From positions 1,196,554 to 1,260,553 of the forward strand of contig NZ_JALGCL010000001.1 in NCBI RefSeq assembly GCF_022808325.1: 64,000 nucleotides of DNA. The letters are read 5' to 3'. The notes under the pieces were generated by a model. It saw nothing but the letters and a program-made list of their open reading frames with translations. It was not told the DNA's origin and ran no database searches. Positions 36,983 to 45,717 of this stretch are shown here, piece by piece. This stretch comes from Cognatiluteimonas sedimenti (GTDB lineage: Bacteria; Pseudomonadota; Gammaproteobacteria; Xanthomonadales; Xanthomonadaceae). The first letter of the stretch is position 1; each line of letters begins with the position of its first letter. The position numbers and the translations under genes were made by a program.

Positions 36983-37129
36983 GGTGTTCTCCTGGGAATG
37001 TTGGATGACCGGCCGGGCCGATACGCCACCGGATGGCAGGATCGTTTCACGAAAATGACACGCGACTCAAGTACGGCATCGGCGGTCGCCCGGGCTGGAC
37101 AGCAGGGTGCAGGAAGGGGCGATAACCCG

Positions 37130-37135
37130 GACAAT
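37130..37135 (+). promoter_or_regulatory. -10-like GACAAT before thiS, leaderless arrangement
   Basis: GACAAT is followed by six bases and the thiS ATG at 37142. GGAAGGGG lies too far upstream to serve as a ribosome site. Confidence 0.4.
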
Positions 37136-37141
37136 GGCGGC

Positions 37142-37342
37142 ATGGATATCCGCTTGAATGGCGCCCAGCAGCGCCTCCCCGCCGGTTGCAGCGTGCTGCA
37201 GTTGCTTGCCGAGGCCGGCCTGGCCGATCGCAGGGTCGCGGTCGAGGTCAATGGCGAAATCGTGCCGCGCAGTGCCCACGCCACCCGCCTGCTGCTGGAC
37301 GGGGACCGCGTCGAGATCGTGCACGCGCTCGGCGGCGGCTGA
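37142..37342 (+). CDS. thiS: sulfur carrier protein ThiS
   Basis: A 66-residue ubiquitin-like sulfur carrier. Its C-terminal Gly-Gly is converted to a thiocarboxylate that donates sulfur for the thiazole ring of thiamine. The sequence opens [18 protein letters not shown], contains [20 protein letters not shown], and ends ALGGG; ThiS normally ends in GG. The extra glycine is within the usual variation of the family. It is followed by the thiazole synthase thiG, but 484 bases away, whereas the two genes usually abut. No TPP riboswitch was found upstream. Its start agrees with a leaderless promoter. Confidence 0.92.
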   Translation: MDIRLNGAQQRLPAGCSVLQLLAEAGLADRRVAVEVNGEIVPRSAHATRLLLDGDRVEIVHALGGG

Positions 37343-37826
37343 CGCCGCAATGCGGCCTGCAGCGAGGAATACGCGCGCCGCAGGCGGGGAAGTACTGGCG
37401 GGCAAGTTGCCCTGTGCGAGCATGGCGCCGTTCAAGCAACGGGCGACGGACTGTCGTTGACCATGCCATCCACCGGCCAGCCGAGCCGAGGTCTCGGATC
37501 CGGGTGCGTCCAGCCGGACCGGCCAAAACCGCGCGATGACCACCGGCGGTATGGGAACCCGGCTGTCCCTCGGCGGTGGGGTGATCGCCGGGACCCATGG
37601 GCTTTGCGACGCCGGCTTGCGCCGGTTGTGCGTTTGGCGTACCGCGCGATGGCACCGCGCGCGAGCCGACGACCGGTCCGGGGTCAGGGGTGCCGCCTGA
37701 CCGGATCGCCCACTCATTGCGCTACACGCACCGGGGAACGAGCGGCGGCCACGGATCCGCACATTCCGGCACCTGGCTGACCATCGGCCGTCCATGGCCG
37801 ACCGACGGCGCTGGTAACATTCGTCC
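37343..37826. other. thiS-thiG gap, no convincing gene
   Basis: This 484-base stretch has no convincing coding frame; a 107-codon open frame at 37457-37780 looks like compositional noise rich in Arg and Pro. It contains several stem-loops: GCCGC/GCGGC directly after thiS, and GGTCAGG/CCTGACC (37682-37688 with 37696-37702). It also contains a TAACAT hexamer (37815-37820) before thiG. No TPP-riboswitch signature was seen. Confidence 0.5.
37815..37820 (+). promoter_or_regulatory. -10-like TAACAT before thiG, leaderless arrangement
   Basis: TAACAT is followed by six bases and the thiG ATG at 37827, with no ribosome site. This suggests thiG is transcribed from its own promoter. Confidence 0.45.
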
Positions 37827-38633
<807 letters not shown>

Positions 38634-38762
38634 CGGGCGCACGCGCGAGCGGTCGCGTTCGCCCTGGGGGATGCGCCGCACGGCCGGAGTCGAAGAACTC
38701 GAGGCAGTCGCAAGGGCTTGCGGCTTCGCCACTGCGTGGCCTCGCCCGGGACGCCCGGTGAG

Positions 38763-39497
38763 ATGACCGATCCGTTTTCCAGCGACGGCGCCAAGGCCCC
38801 GCCCAAGCCCTTCACCGTCGAAGAAGGCCGCCGCAAGGTGCGCAGCTTCGTGTTGCGGCAAGGCCGCTTCACGCCCGCGCAGCAGCGCGCCTTCGACGAA
38901 CTGTGGCCGCGTTACGGACTGGATTACACCGGGCAGCCGCGCGACTTCGACGCGGTCTTCGGCCGCAAGGCGCGGCGGGTGCTCGAGATCGGCTTCGGCA
39001 ACGGCGAGGCGTTGCGCTTCGCCGCTGGCCGCGACCCCGGACGCGACCTGCTCGGAGTCGAGGTCCACGCCCCCGGCGTCGGCCGCCTGCTCAATGCACT
39101 CGCGATCGACGGCAGCACGCATGTCCGCGTGTACCACCATGATGCGGTCGAAGTGCTGCAGCACGAGGTCGCCGACGGCGCGCTCGACGAGATCCGCATC
39201 TACTTCCCCGATCCCTGGCACAAGAAGCGCCACAACAAGCGCCGCCTGCTGCAGCCGGAGTTCGCCGCGCTGCTGGTCCGCAAGCTCGCGCCCGACGGCC
39301 GCTTGCACCTCGCCACCGATTGGCACGACTATGCCGAGCAGATGTGGGACGTGCTCGATGCCACGCCGGGCCTGCGCAACCGCGCCGGACCACGGGGCCA
39401 CGTACCGCGCCCCGACTGGCGGCCGCAGACTCATTTCGAGGACCGCGGCCGGAAGCTCGGGCACGGCGTCTGGGACCTGGTCTACGACAGGACGTGA
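38763..39497 (+). CDS. trmB: tRNA (guanine-46-N7)-methyltransferase TrmB
   Basis: A 244-residue SAM-dependent enzyme that makes m7G46 in the variable loop of tRNAs. The SAM-binding [20 protein letters not shown] is near residue 75. The family signature [21 protein letters not shown] is near 147, and [15 protein letters not shown] near 184. The first 30 residues ([24 protein letters not shown]) are a typical disordered, basic entry. The ATG at 38763 follows GGTGAG. It is separated from thiG by 129 bases without a clear terminator, so the two may be cotranscribed. Assignment is firm. Confidence 0.96.
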   Translation: MTDPFSSDGAKAPPKPFTVEEGRRKVRSFVLRQGRFTPAQQRAFDELWPRYGLDYTGQPRDFDAVFGRKARRVLEIGFGNGEALRFAAGRDPGRDLLGVEVHAPGVGRLLNALAIDGSTHVRVYHHDAVEVLQHEVADGALDEIRIYFPDPWHKKRHNKRRLLQPEFAALLVRKLAPDGRLHLATDWHDYAEQMWDVLDATPGLRNRAGPRGHVPRPDWRPQTHFEDRGRKLGHGVWDLVYDRT

Positions 39498-39624
39498 CTG
39501 GTGATTCCGTGATTCGCAAACGCCAAGGCATCACGCACCAGGCCCTGCCGAACCCCGAACCCGGTCGGCGCCCCGTGCCCGGCCGCTGCGCTCCCCGCAA
39601 CCCGCACCAGCAGTCGCCCTGCTG

Positions 39625-41463
39625 ATGGACACCGCGCTGACGCTCACCACCGACATGCAGCTCGTGCTCGGGCTGGTGGGCTTCACCATGCTGATGTTCG
39701 TGTTCGAGCGGATCCGCGCCGACGTGGTGGCGCTGGTGGTGCTGGTGCTGCTGGGCCTGACCGGGCTGGTCGCGCCGGAGGACATCTTCAGCGGCTTTTC
39801 CTCCGACGCGGTGATCAACGTCATCGCCACGATGGTGCTGGGCGCCGGCCTTGACCGCACCGGCGCGCTCAACCGCCTCGCCGGCTGGCTACTGCGGCGC
39901 GCGCGCGGGGTCGAGGAACGGCTGCTGCTGTTCACCTCGGCGGTCGCCGGCCTGAACTCCTCGATCATGCAGAACACCTCGGTGACCGCGCTGTACCTGC
40001 CGATCGCCTCGCGCCTGACCGCACGCACCGGCCTCAGCCTGTCGCGGCTGCTGATGCCGATGTCGGCGGCGATCATCATGGGCGGCGGGCTGACCATGGT
40101 CGGCAACTCGCCACTGATCCTGCTCAACGACCTGCTGGTGTCGGCCAACGCCAACTTGCCGTCGGGCGTGGCGACGCTGGAACCGTTGAAGATGTTCGCG
40201 CCGCTGCCGATCGGCCTGGCCTTGCTCGCCGCCTGCCTGTTGTACTTCCATTTCTTCGGCGCCAGGCTGCTGCGCGAGGACGGCGACAAGGGCGTGACCC
40301 CGGCGCGCACCCAGAGCTACTTCGCCAACACCTACGGCATCGAGGGCGAAGTGTTCGAACTGACCGTCAGCGCCGACAGTCCGCTGGTGGGCATGTCGCT
40401 GGGCGAGGCCGAGGCGCTGCACGGCGCGCCGTTGCTGCTGGCCCTCAAGACCGGCAACGAGTCCCGGCTGGCGCCACCGGCCGACACCCGCATCTGGGTC
40501 GGCAGCGTGCTCGGCGCGATGGGCGCGCGGCAGCAGGTGGCGGATTTCGCCCAGAACCAGTTCCTGCGCCTGTCGACCAGGCTGCGCGAGTTCGGCGACC
40601 TGTTCAACCCCAGCCGCGCCGGCATCTCCGAGGCGGTGGTGCCGCCGACCTCGAAGTTCATCGGCAAGAGCGCGGCCGACCTGCGCCTGCGCAAGCAGCA
40701 GGGCATCAGCCTGCTGGCGATCAACCGCGACAAGGAAGTGCACAACGAAGGCATCCGCAACATGCCGCTGCGCGCCGGCGACATGCTGGTGCTGCACAGC
40801 ATCTGGACCGACCTGGCCGATGCCGCCAGCAGCCGCGACTTCGTCGTGGTCACCGATTACCCGAAGGGCGAGCAACGCCCGCACAAGTTCAAGGTCGCGA
40901 TGGTGATCTTCGCCATCAGCATGCTGCTGGCGCTGTCCTCGCGGATCCCGACCTCGATCGCGCTGATGACCGGCGTCGCCGGCATGCTGGTCACGGGCGT
41001 GCTGAAGATGGACGAGGCGTACGCCGCGATCAGCTGGAAGACGGTGTTCCTGATGGCCTGCCTCATTCCATTGGGCTGGGCGATGGACAGCAGCGGCACC
41101 GCGGCCTGGGTCGCCGGGCACAGCATCGAGCGCCTGCCGCACGGCTTGCCGGTCTGGCTGATCGAACTGGTGCTGGGCCTGCTGACGACCGCGTTCTCGC
41201 TGGTGATCAGCCATGTCGGCGCGACCATCGTGATGGTGCCGCTGGCAATCAACCTGGCGCTGGCGGTGGGCGGCGACCCGACCGGGTTCGCGCTGATCGT
41301 GGCGTTGTCGGCGTCCAACAACTTCATCACCGCGTCCAATCCGTCGATCTCGATGATCACCGGGCCCGCCGGCTATACCCCGGGCGACATGTGGCGCGTG
41401 GGCGGGCCGCTGACGCTGGTCTACACCGCGATCGTGGTGGTGGCGGTCAACCTGATGTTCTGA
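39625..41463 (+). CDS. SLC13-type permease with central RCK_C domains
   Basis: A 612-residue transporter. Five to six N-terminal membrane helices (residues 10-215) contain the LNSSIMQNTSVTALYLP motif, and the second membrane half has SASNNFITASNPSISMITG. Both are repeats of the DASS/ArsB-type ion-transporter superfamily, whose members move Na+-coupled anions such as sulfate or dicarboxylates. The middle region (about 230-410) carries two TrkA-C (RCK_C) domains, visible as FELTVSADSPLVGMSLGE and AVVPPTSKFIGKSAADLRLR. These usually bind ligands and regulate transport. The substrate is not determined by sequence; sulfate or a related anion is a reasonable guess. Confidence 0.88.
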   Translation: MDTALTLTTDMQLVLGLVGFTMLMFVFERIRADVVALVVLVLLGLTGLVAPEDIFSGFSSDAVINVIATMVLGAGLDRTGALNRLAGWLLRRARGVEERLLLFTSAVAGLNSSIMQNTSVTALYLPIASRLTARTGLSLSRLLMPMSAAIIMGGGLTMVGNSPLILLNDLLVSANANLPSGVATLEPLKMFAPLPIGLALLAACLLYFHFFGARLLREDGDKGVTPARTQSYFANTYGIEGEVFELTVSADSPLVGMSLGEAEALHGAPLLLALKTGNESRLAPPADTRIWVGSVLGAMGARQQVADFAQNQFLRLSTRLREFGDLFNPSRAGISEAVVPPTSKFIGKSAADLRLRKQQGISLLAINRDKEVHNEGIRNMPLRAGDMLVLHSIWTDLADAASSRDFVVVTDYPKGEQRPHKFKVAMVIFAISMLLALSSRIPTSIALMTGVAGMLVTGVLKMDEAYAAISWKTVFLMACLIPLGWAMDSSGTAAWVAGHSIERLPHGLPVWLIELVLGLLTTAFSLVISHVGATIVMVPLAINLALAVGGDPTGFALIVALSASNNFITASNPSISMITGPAGYTPGDMWRVGGPLTLVYTAIVVVAVNLMF

Positions 41464-41468
41464 AGGCG

Positions 41469-41519
41469 CGCACGCGGTCGAGGCATTTGCCGGGCCGTGC
41501 GTCGCAGCGGCCGCGTGCG
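41469..41519. repeat. long-loop inverted repeat between convergent genes
   Basis: CGCACGCGG (41469-41477) and CCGCGTGCG (41511-41519) are perfect complements separated by 33 bases. They lie between the stop codons of the permease and the Rieske gene. It may act as a weak bidirectional terminator structure. Confidence 0.3.
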
Positions 41520-41537
41520 GGCCTGCAGTCGGCGATC

Positions 41538-41912
41538 CTAGGTTGCGGGGGCTTGGCCTGCCAGCACGACCGCGCCGTCGTGCACCTCGACCGGCACCGC
41601 GCGCAGGCAGTCGCCGCGACACGGCCCGGCCACGCACTGACCGCGCTGCAACTCGAAACTGGCCCCGTGCACGGCGCACACCAGCAACCCGTCTTTCGAC
41701 TTCAGGAACTTGCCCGGGGCCCAGTCCAGGCGCCTGCCGGCATGCGGGCAAACGTTGAGCCACGCGCGCACGGCGGCGCCGTCGCGATGCAGGATCACGG
41801 ATTCCGGAGTGCCATCGAAACGGGCTTCGGCCTCGGCGAAGCCGCCGTCCTCGATCTGCTCCAGGCGCGCCAGCAGCGTGCTTTCGCCGTCGTTGTTTAA
41901 CGAAGTTCTCAC
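41538..41912 (-). CDS. Rieske [2Fe-2S] protein
   Basis: A small protein, 124 residues from the GTG at 41912. It has both halves of the Rieske cluster site: CPHAGRRLDW near residue 54 and CAVHGASFELQRGQCVAGPC near 75-95. The pattern is CPHxG...CxxHG, with Cys-His pairs ligating the 2Fe-2S cluster. The small size and the lack of a signal peptide suit a soluble ferredoxin-like Rieske protein of the nitrite-reductase small-subunit or dioxygenase-ferredoxin type. Which electron partner it serves is not known. The start is uncertain: ATG codons at 41954 and 41996 are in frame, but would reach into the divergent gene's upstream region. Confidence 0.82.
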   Translation of the reverse strand: MRTSLNNDGESTLLARLEQIEDGGFAEAEARFDGTPESVILHRDGAAVRAWLNVCPHAGRRLDWAPGKFLKSKDGLLVCAVHGASFELQRGQCVAGPCRGDCLRAVPVEVHDGAVVLAGQAPAT

Positions 41913-41986
41913 AAACGCAACTGCGCTCCGCCCGATACTGGCCGTCCCGGCCATCGTGCCGATTGTGTCACGACAGCGAAGAACAG

Positions 41987-42283
41987 ATGTCCGCATTCCA
42001 CTTCCGATTCGACCGTTTCCGCGCTGGCCGCGCCACGTTCCGTGCCGGCATGGCGCCGCGCAAGCCGCGACATCCGCTGCTGCGCGTGCTGCTGGGCCTG
42101 CTCGGGCTCGGGGTGTTGCTGGTGCTGGTGTTCTTCAGTGTCTTCATCGGCGTGGCGATGCTGGCCGCGGGCCTGCTGTACCGGTTGTGGAAGCAGCGTG
42201 GCAAGCCGCTGGCGCGGCAGCAAGCACGCGTGGTCGACGGCGAATTCCGGGTACTCGGCAAGCCGGCCCTGCCCCAGGCATGA
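41987..42283 (+). CDS. small single-pass membrane protein of unknown function
   Basis: A 98-residue protein with a basic N-terminus (MSAFHFRFDRFRAGRATFRAG), one or two long hydrophobic stretches (LLRVLLGLLGLGVLLVLVFF and the following VFIGVAMLAAGLLY), and a short charged tail (WKQRGKPLARQQARVVDGEF). I do not recognise a family. Its stop overlaps the ATG of the FAH-family gene (ATGA), implying translational coupling. Upstream it is divergent from the Rieske gene. It may be a membrane anchor or assembly factor for a neighbour, but nothing in the sequence shows this. Confidence 0.6.
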   Translation: MSAFHFRFDRFRAGRATFRAGMAPRKPRHPLLRVLLGLLGLGVLLVLVFFSVFIGVAMLAAGLLYRLWKQRGKPLARQQARVVDGEFRVLGKPALPQA

Positions 42284-43011
42284 GCGATGTCATCGCGGCG
42301 GCGCCGACTGCGCGGGTGGCCGTGCGCGGCGACGACCGGGACGCCGGAACTTTCCCGGTCCATCGCATCTATTGCGTCGGCCGCAACTTCGCCGAGCATG
42401 CGCGCGAAATGGGAGCGCCGGCGCCGGCCGCGCAGTCGGGGCGCGGCCGCCCGGTGTTCTTCCTCAAGCCAGTGGACGCGATCGTCGGCGACGGCGTCGT
42501 GCCCTATCCGCGCGGCACCCGCGAACTGCACCATGAAGTGGAACTGGTGGTCGCGCTGGGCCGCGATGCGCCCCCCGGGGAACTCGCCACCGCCGATGCG
42601 CCGGCGCTGGTCTTCGGCTACGCCGTCGGCCTGGACCTGACCCGCCGCGACCTGCAGGCGCAGGCCAAGGCCCAGGGCCTGCCATGGGACATCGGCAAGG
42701 CCTTCGATGCCTCCGCGCTGATCAGCGCGATCGTCCCGGCGGCGGAGGTCGGCGACCTGTCCACGCGCACGCTCAGCCTCCAGGTCAACGGCAGCCTGCG
42801 CCAGCACGGCGCGTTGTCGGACCTGGTCTGGGACGTTGCGGAAATCCTGCACGAGCTCTCGAAGTTGTACGCGTTGCGTGCCGGCGACCTGGTGTTCATG
42901 GGTACGCCGGCGGGCGTCGGTCCGCTGCAGCCCGGGGATACCTTCCGCGCCGCCCTGGATGGCGTGGTCGAGTTCCGCGGCCGCATCGCGCCGCCGTCGC
43001 TGCCGTTGTAG
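42280..43011 (+). CDS. fumarylacetoacetate hydrolase (FAH) family protein
   Basis: A 243-residue protein of the FAH/hydratase-lyase fold. Metal-binding acidic residues lie in [17 protein letters not shown] near residue 88 (Glu-x-Glu) and in [17 protein letters not shown] near 112, and [15 protein letters not shown] near 134 carries the conserved Lys-Asp pair. [16 protein letters not shown] near 206 closes the fold. This family includes acylpyruvases, oxaloacetate decarboxylases and hydroxyhepta-dienedioate isomerases, and the substrate cannot be chosen from sequence. It is translationally coupled to the small membrane-protein gene upstream; mscL begins 41 bases later. Confidence 0.85.
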   Translation: MSDVIAAAPTARVAVRGDDRDAGTFPVHRIYCVGRNFAEHAREMGAPAPAAQSGRGRPVFFLKPVDAIVGDGVVPYPRGTRELHHEVELVVALGRDAPPGELATADAPALVFGYAVGLDLTRRDLQAQAKAQGLPWDIGKAFDASALISAIVPAAEVGDLSTRTLSLQVNGSLRQHGALSDLVWDVAEILHELSKLYALRAGDLVFMGTPAGVGPLQPGDTFRAALDGVVEFRGRIAPPSLPL

Positions 43012-43051
43012 GCTGGCCGCGCGGGGGGCCGCGGCGTACCTGGAGGCTACG

Positions 43052-43456
43052 ATGGGCATGGTCAGCGAGTTCAAGGAATTCATCGCCAGGGGCAACGTGC
43101 TCGACCTGGCGGTGGGCGTCGTGATCGGCGCGGCGTTCGGCAAGATCGTTACCGCACTGGTCGACGGCATCGTGATGCCGATCGTGGGCGTGGCCTTGGG
43201 CGGTGTCAGCGTCAGCGACTGGAAATACGTGTTGCGACCGGAAACGGTGGATGCCGCCGGTGCCAAGGTCGCCGAAGTGGCGATCGCGTACGGTGCGTTC
43301 ATCCAGACGCTGATCGACTTCCTGATCATCGCCTTCGTGATCTTCCTGGTGGTCAAGGCCTACAACCGCATGCGCACGCCGACCGCCGAGGTGCTCGCCG
43401 CACCGCCGGAAGACGTGCTGCTGCTGCGCGAGATCCGCGATTCGCTGAGGCGCTGA
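43052..43456 (+). CDS. mscL: large-conductance mechanosensitive channel MscL
   Basis: A 134-residue channel that opens under membrane tension to relieve hypo-osmotic shock. The canonical N-terminus [22 protein letters not shown]1 [22 protein letters not shown]2 [19 protein letters not shown] and the charged cytoplasmic helix RMRTPTAE...[10 protein letters not shown] are all present. It is assumed to form a homopentamer. The loop between TM1 and TM2 is of average length. TGGAGG lies 8 bases before the ATG. A stem-loop follows the gene. No unusual feature is seen. Confidence 0.97.
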   Translation: MGMVSEFKEFIARGNVLDLAVGVVIGAAFGKIVTALVDGIVMPIVGVALGGVSVSDWKYVLRPETVDAAGAKVAEVAIAYGAFIQTLIDFLIIAFVIFLVVKAYNRMRTPTAEVLAAPPEDVLLLREIRDSLRR

Positions 43457-43480
43457 TGCGCGGCGGGGCGTGACTAGAGG

Positions 43481-43523
43481 CACAAGCCGCGAAGCCGCGG
43501 GCTGCTAAGCTCGCGGCTTCGTG
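43481..43523 (+). terminator. stem-loop after mscL
   Basis: AAGCCGCGA (43484-43492) pairs with TCGCGGCTT (43511-43519), and flanking CAC/GTG adds three more pairs across a one-base bulge. TTT follows. The 18-base loop is longer than usual, but the structure fits an intrinsic terminator for the FAH-mscL unit. Confidence 0.5.
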
Positions 43524-43560
43524 TTTCCCGATGTGCCCCTTTGCCGAAGCGGAGTCCGCC

Positions 43561-44982
43561 ATGCGTCTTGCGCCGTTGCTGCTTGCCCTCGCCATCGCCC
43601 TGCCTGCAGCCGCCGCGCAACCCACGCAGATTTCAGACGCCGCGCTGGCGACGGCCGCGCAGTTGCGCGAAACCGCGCTCAAGGACGACACCGGCTGGAA
43701 AGTCACCGAATCGCTGACCACCGAGGTCGGCCCGCGCCTGGCCGGCAGCGAAGCCGATGCGCGCGCGGTGGCCTGGGCGAAGGCGAAGTTCGAGCAGCTG
43801 GGTTTCGACAAGGTCTGGACCGAGCCGGTGACCTTCCCGAAATGGGAGCGTCGCAGTGAGCATGCGCAGGTACTGGGCCCGCACTCGCAAGCGCTGGTGC
43901 TGACGGCCCTGGGCGGCAGCCCCGCCGGCACGGTCGAGGGCCAGGTGGTGCGTTTCGCCAACCTGGATTCGCTCGCGAAGGCCGCCCCCGGATCGCTCGA
44001 CGGCAAGATCGCCTTCATCGACTACCGCATGGCGCGCGCACAGGACGGGCACGGCTACGGCATGGGTTCGCGCGTGCGCGGCGCCGGCCCGTCGGCCGCG
44101 ATCCGCGCCGGGGCGGCCGCGTACCTGATGCGTTCGGCCGGCACCGACAACCATCGCGTCGCCCATACCGGCATCACCCGTTTCGACGAAGGCCTGGCAC
44201 CGATTCCGTCGGCGGCGCTGAGCAATCCCGATGCCGACCAGCTGGCGCGACTGCTGGCGCTGGACCCGTCGACCCGGGTCCGGGTCGCGCTGGACTGCGG
44301 CTGGAACGGCGAATACACCTCGCAGAACGTGATCGGCGAGATCACCGGCAGCAGCCGCCCGGACGAGATCGTATTGATCGGCGGGCACCTGGATTCCTGG
44401 GATGCAGGCACCGGCGCGATCGACGACGCCGCCGGCATCGGCATCTCGATGGCCGCGGCCAAGCTGATCGGCGACCTCCCCCGGCACCCGGCGCGCACGA
44501 TCCGCGTGGTCGCTTTCGCCAACGAGGAACAGGGCTTGCACGGGGGCTTCGCCTACGCCGAAGCGCATGGAGCCGAGCTGGCCCGGCACGCGATCGTCTC
44601 GGAAAGCGATTTCGGCGCCGGCCGCATCTACGCCTTCGACGCAGGAAACATCGCCGACGACGCCAGGGATGCGGTCGCGAAGATCGCGGCCGCGTTGAAG
44701 CCGCTTGGGATCGAATGGACGCCGGGCCAGGGCAGCCCGGAGTCGGATGTCGGTCCGTTCGCGGGCGCGGGCGCGGCCTGGGGCTGGCTCGGCCACGATG
44801 GCAGCGAATACTTCGACCTGCACCACACCGCCGACGACACCCTCGACAAGATCGATCCGCAGGCGCTGGCGCAGAACGTCGCCGCCTACGCGGTGTTCAC
44901 CTACCTCGCGGCGCAGGCGGACGGCGGCTTCGGCAGTTCCCCCGAGCAGGCCGGGTCGCGGCGCCGCGGCCTCGGCCGCTGA
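43561..44982 (+). CDS. exported M28-family metallopeptidase
   Basis: A 473-residue exported zinc peptidase. A signal peptide covers about residues 1-19 (PAAAA-QP). The M28 fold has two-zinc ligands in GGHLDSWDAGTGAIDDAAG near 280, NEEQGLHGG near 320, ESDFG near 345 and LHHTADDTLDKIDP near 420. The PA (protease-associated) domain sits between residues 110 and 250. M28 aminopeptidases remove N-terminal residues from peptides in the periplasm or medium. The ATG at 43561 starts the signal peptide; an upstream ATG at 43531 would add ten residues and is less likely. It is convergent with the methyltransferase gene, 9 bases away. Confidence 0.93.
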   Translation: MRLAPLLLALAIALPAAAAQPTQISDAALATAAQLRETALKDDTGWKVTESLTTEVGPRLAGSEADARAVAWAKAKFEQLGFDKVWTEPVTFPKWERRSEHAQVLGPHSQALVLTALGGSPAGTVEGQVVRFANLDSLAKAAPGSLDGKIAFIDYRMARAQDGHGYGMGSRVRGAGPSAAIRAGAAAYLMRSAGTDNHRVAHTGITRFDEGLAPIPSAALSNPDADQLARLLALDPSTRVRVALDCGWNGEYTSQNVIGEITGSSRPDEIVLIGGHLDSWDAGTGAIDDAAGIGISMAAAKLIGDLPRHPARTIRVVAFANEEQGLHGGFAYAEAHGAELARHAIVSESDFGAGRIYAFDAGNIADDARDAVAKIAAALKPLGIEWTPGQGSPESDVGPFAGAGAAWGWLGHDGSEYFDLHHTADDTLDKIDPQALAQNVAAYAVFTYLAAQADGGFGSSPEQAGSRRRGLGR

Positions 44983-44991
44983 GGCACTCCG

Positions 44992-45717
44992 TCAGGGCCG
45001 CGCCCACGCGGCCAGCAGGACGGCGGTCGCGGCGGCGACATTGAGGCTTTCGACCGCCCCGCTGCCGGGAATCGAGAGGCGCAGGTCGCAGGCCGCGGCC
45101 AGGCCCGCGTCCATGCCCTCGCCTTCGGCGCCGAGCACGTAGACCAAGCGCCGCGGCAATGGCGTCGCGAACAGGTCCGCGCCGCCGCGGACCACCGTGG
45201 CGGCCAATGCGAATCCGGCGCTGCGCAACTGCGCCATCGCGTTGTCGTCGCGCCCCATGCGCACGAACGCGACGGCCTCTGCACCGCCCTCGGCGACCCG
45301 CGCGGCGGCGGCCGACAGCGCCAGCGTCGAGGTTTTGGGAAGCAGCACCGCGGACGCGCCGAAATGCGCGGCGCAACGCAGGATTGCGCCCAGGTTGTGC
45401 GGGTTGCCGACGCCGTCGAGCCACAACGCGCAGTGCGGGCCGTCGCCCAGCGCGCGCAGCCAGTGCGCCAGCGGTTGCGGTTCCTCGCGCAGCACGTCGG
45501 CGACAACGCCTTCGTGGTGGCTGCTCGCGGCGAGCTTGCGCAGGTCGTCCTCCGCGACGACCCGGTAGCCGATCCGGTTGGCCACGCACCACTTCAGCAC
45601 TGGCTGCAGCTGCGGAATCCGTGCTTCTGCCAGGTACAGCTTGCGGATCGCCTGGGGCCGCCGCGCGAACACCGCGCGCACCGCATTGAGCCCGTGCAGG
45701 CGCAGCTCCCCGCTCAC
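44992..45717 (-). CDS. TrmH/SpoU-family RNA 2'-O-methyltransferase
   Basis: A 241-residue SPOUT methyltransferase. The N-terminal substrate-binding part (LRLHGLNAVRAVFARRPQAI) is followed by the trefoil-knot motifs: DGVGNPHNLGAILRCAAHFG near 100, VLGAEGEGMDAGL near 195, and IPGSGAVESLNVAAATAVLL near 215. These are motifs 1-3 of the family, binding SAM. Members 2'-O-methylate rRNA or tRNA; the target here (23S G2251-like or other) is undetermined. The GTG at 45717 overlaps the stop of the RND permease (GTGA), so it is translationally coupled to the efflux operon, an unusual partnership. Confidence 0.88.
   Translation of the reverse strand: MSGELRLHGLNAVRAVFARRPQAIRKLYLAEARIPQLQPVLKWCVANRIGYRVVAEDDLRKLAASSHHEGVVADVLREEPQPLAHWLRALGDGPHCALWLDGVGNPHNLGAILRCAAHFGASAVLLPKTSTLALSAAAARVAEGGAEAVAFVRMGRDDNAMAQLRSAGFALAATVVRGGADLFATPLPRRLVYVLGAEGEGMDAGLAAACDLRLSIPGSGAVESLNVAAATAVLLAAWARP

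Noticed and set aside
37000-37141. TPP riboswitch before thiS
   Set aside because: The conserved CTGAGA and ACC-GAACCTGA-type segments are missing both here and before thiG.
37457-37780. A 107-codon frame in the thiS-thiG gap
   Set aside because: It has no ribosome site and no recognisable family, and its Arg/Pro-rich composition looks random. It is kept only as a note in the gap entry.
45714-45717. Fusion or frameshift between the RND permease and the methyltransferase
   Set aside because: The two are separate frames joined by a normal GTGA stop-start overlap, and both proteins have complete termini.
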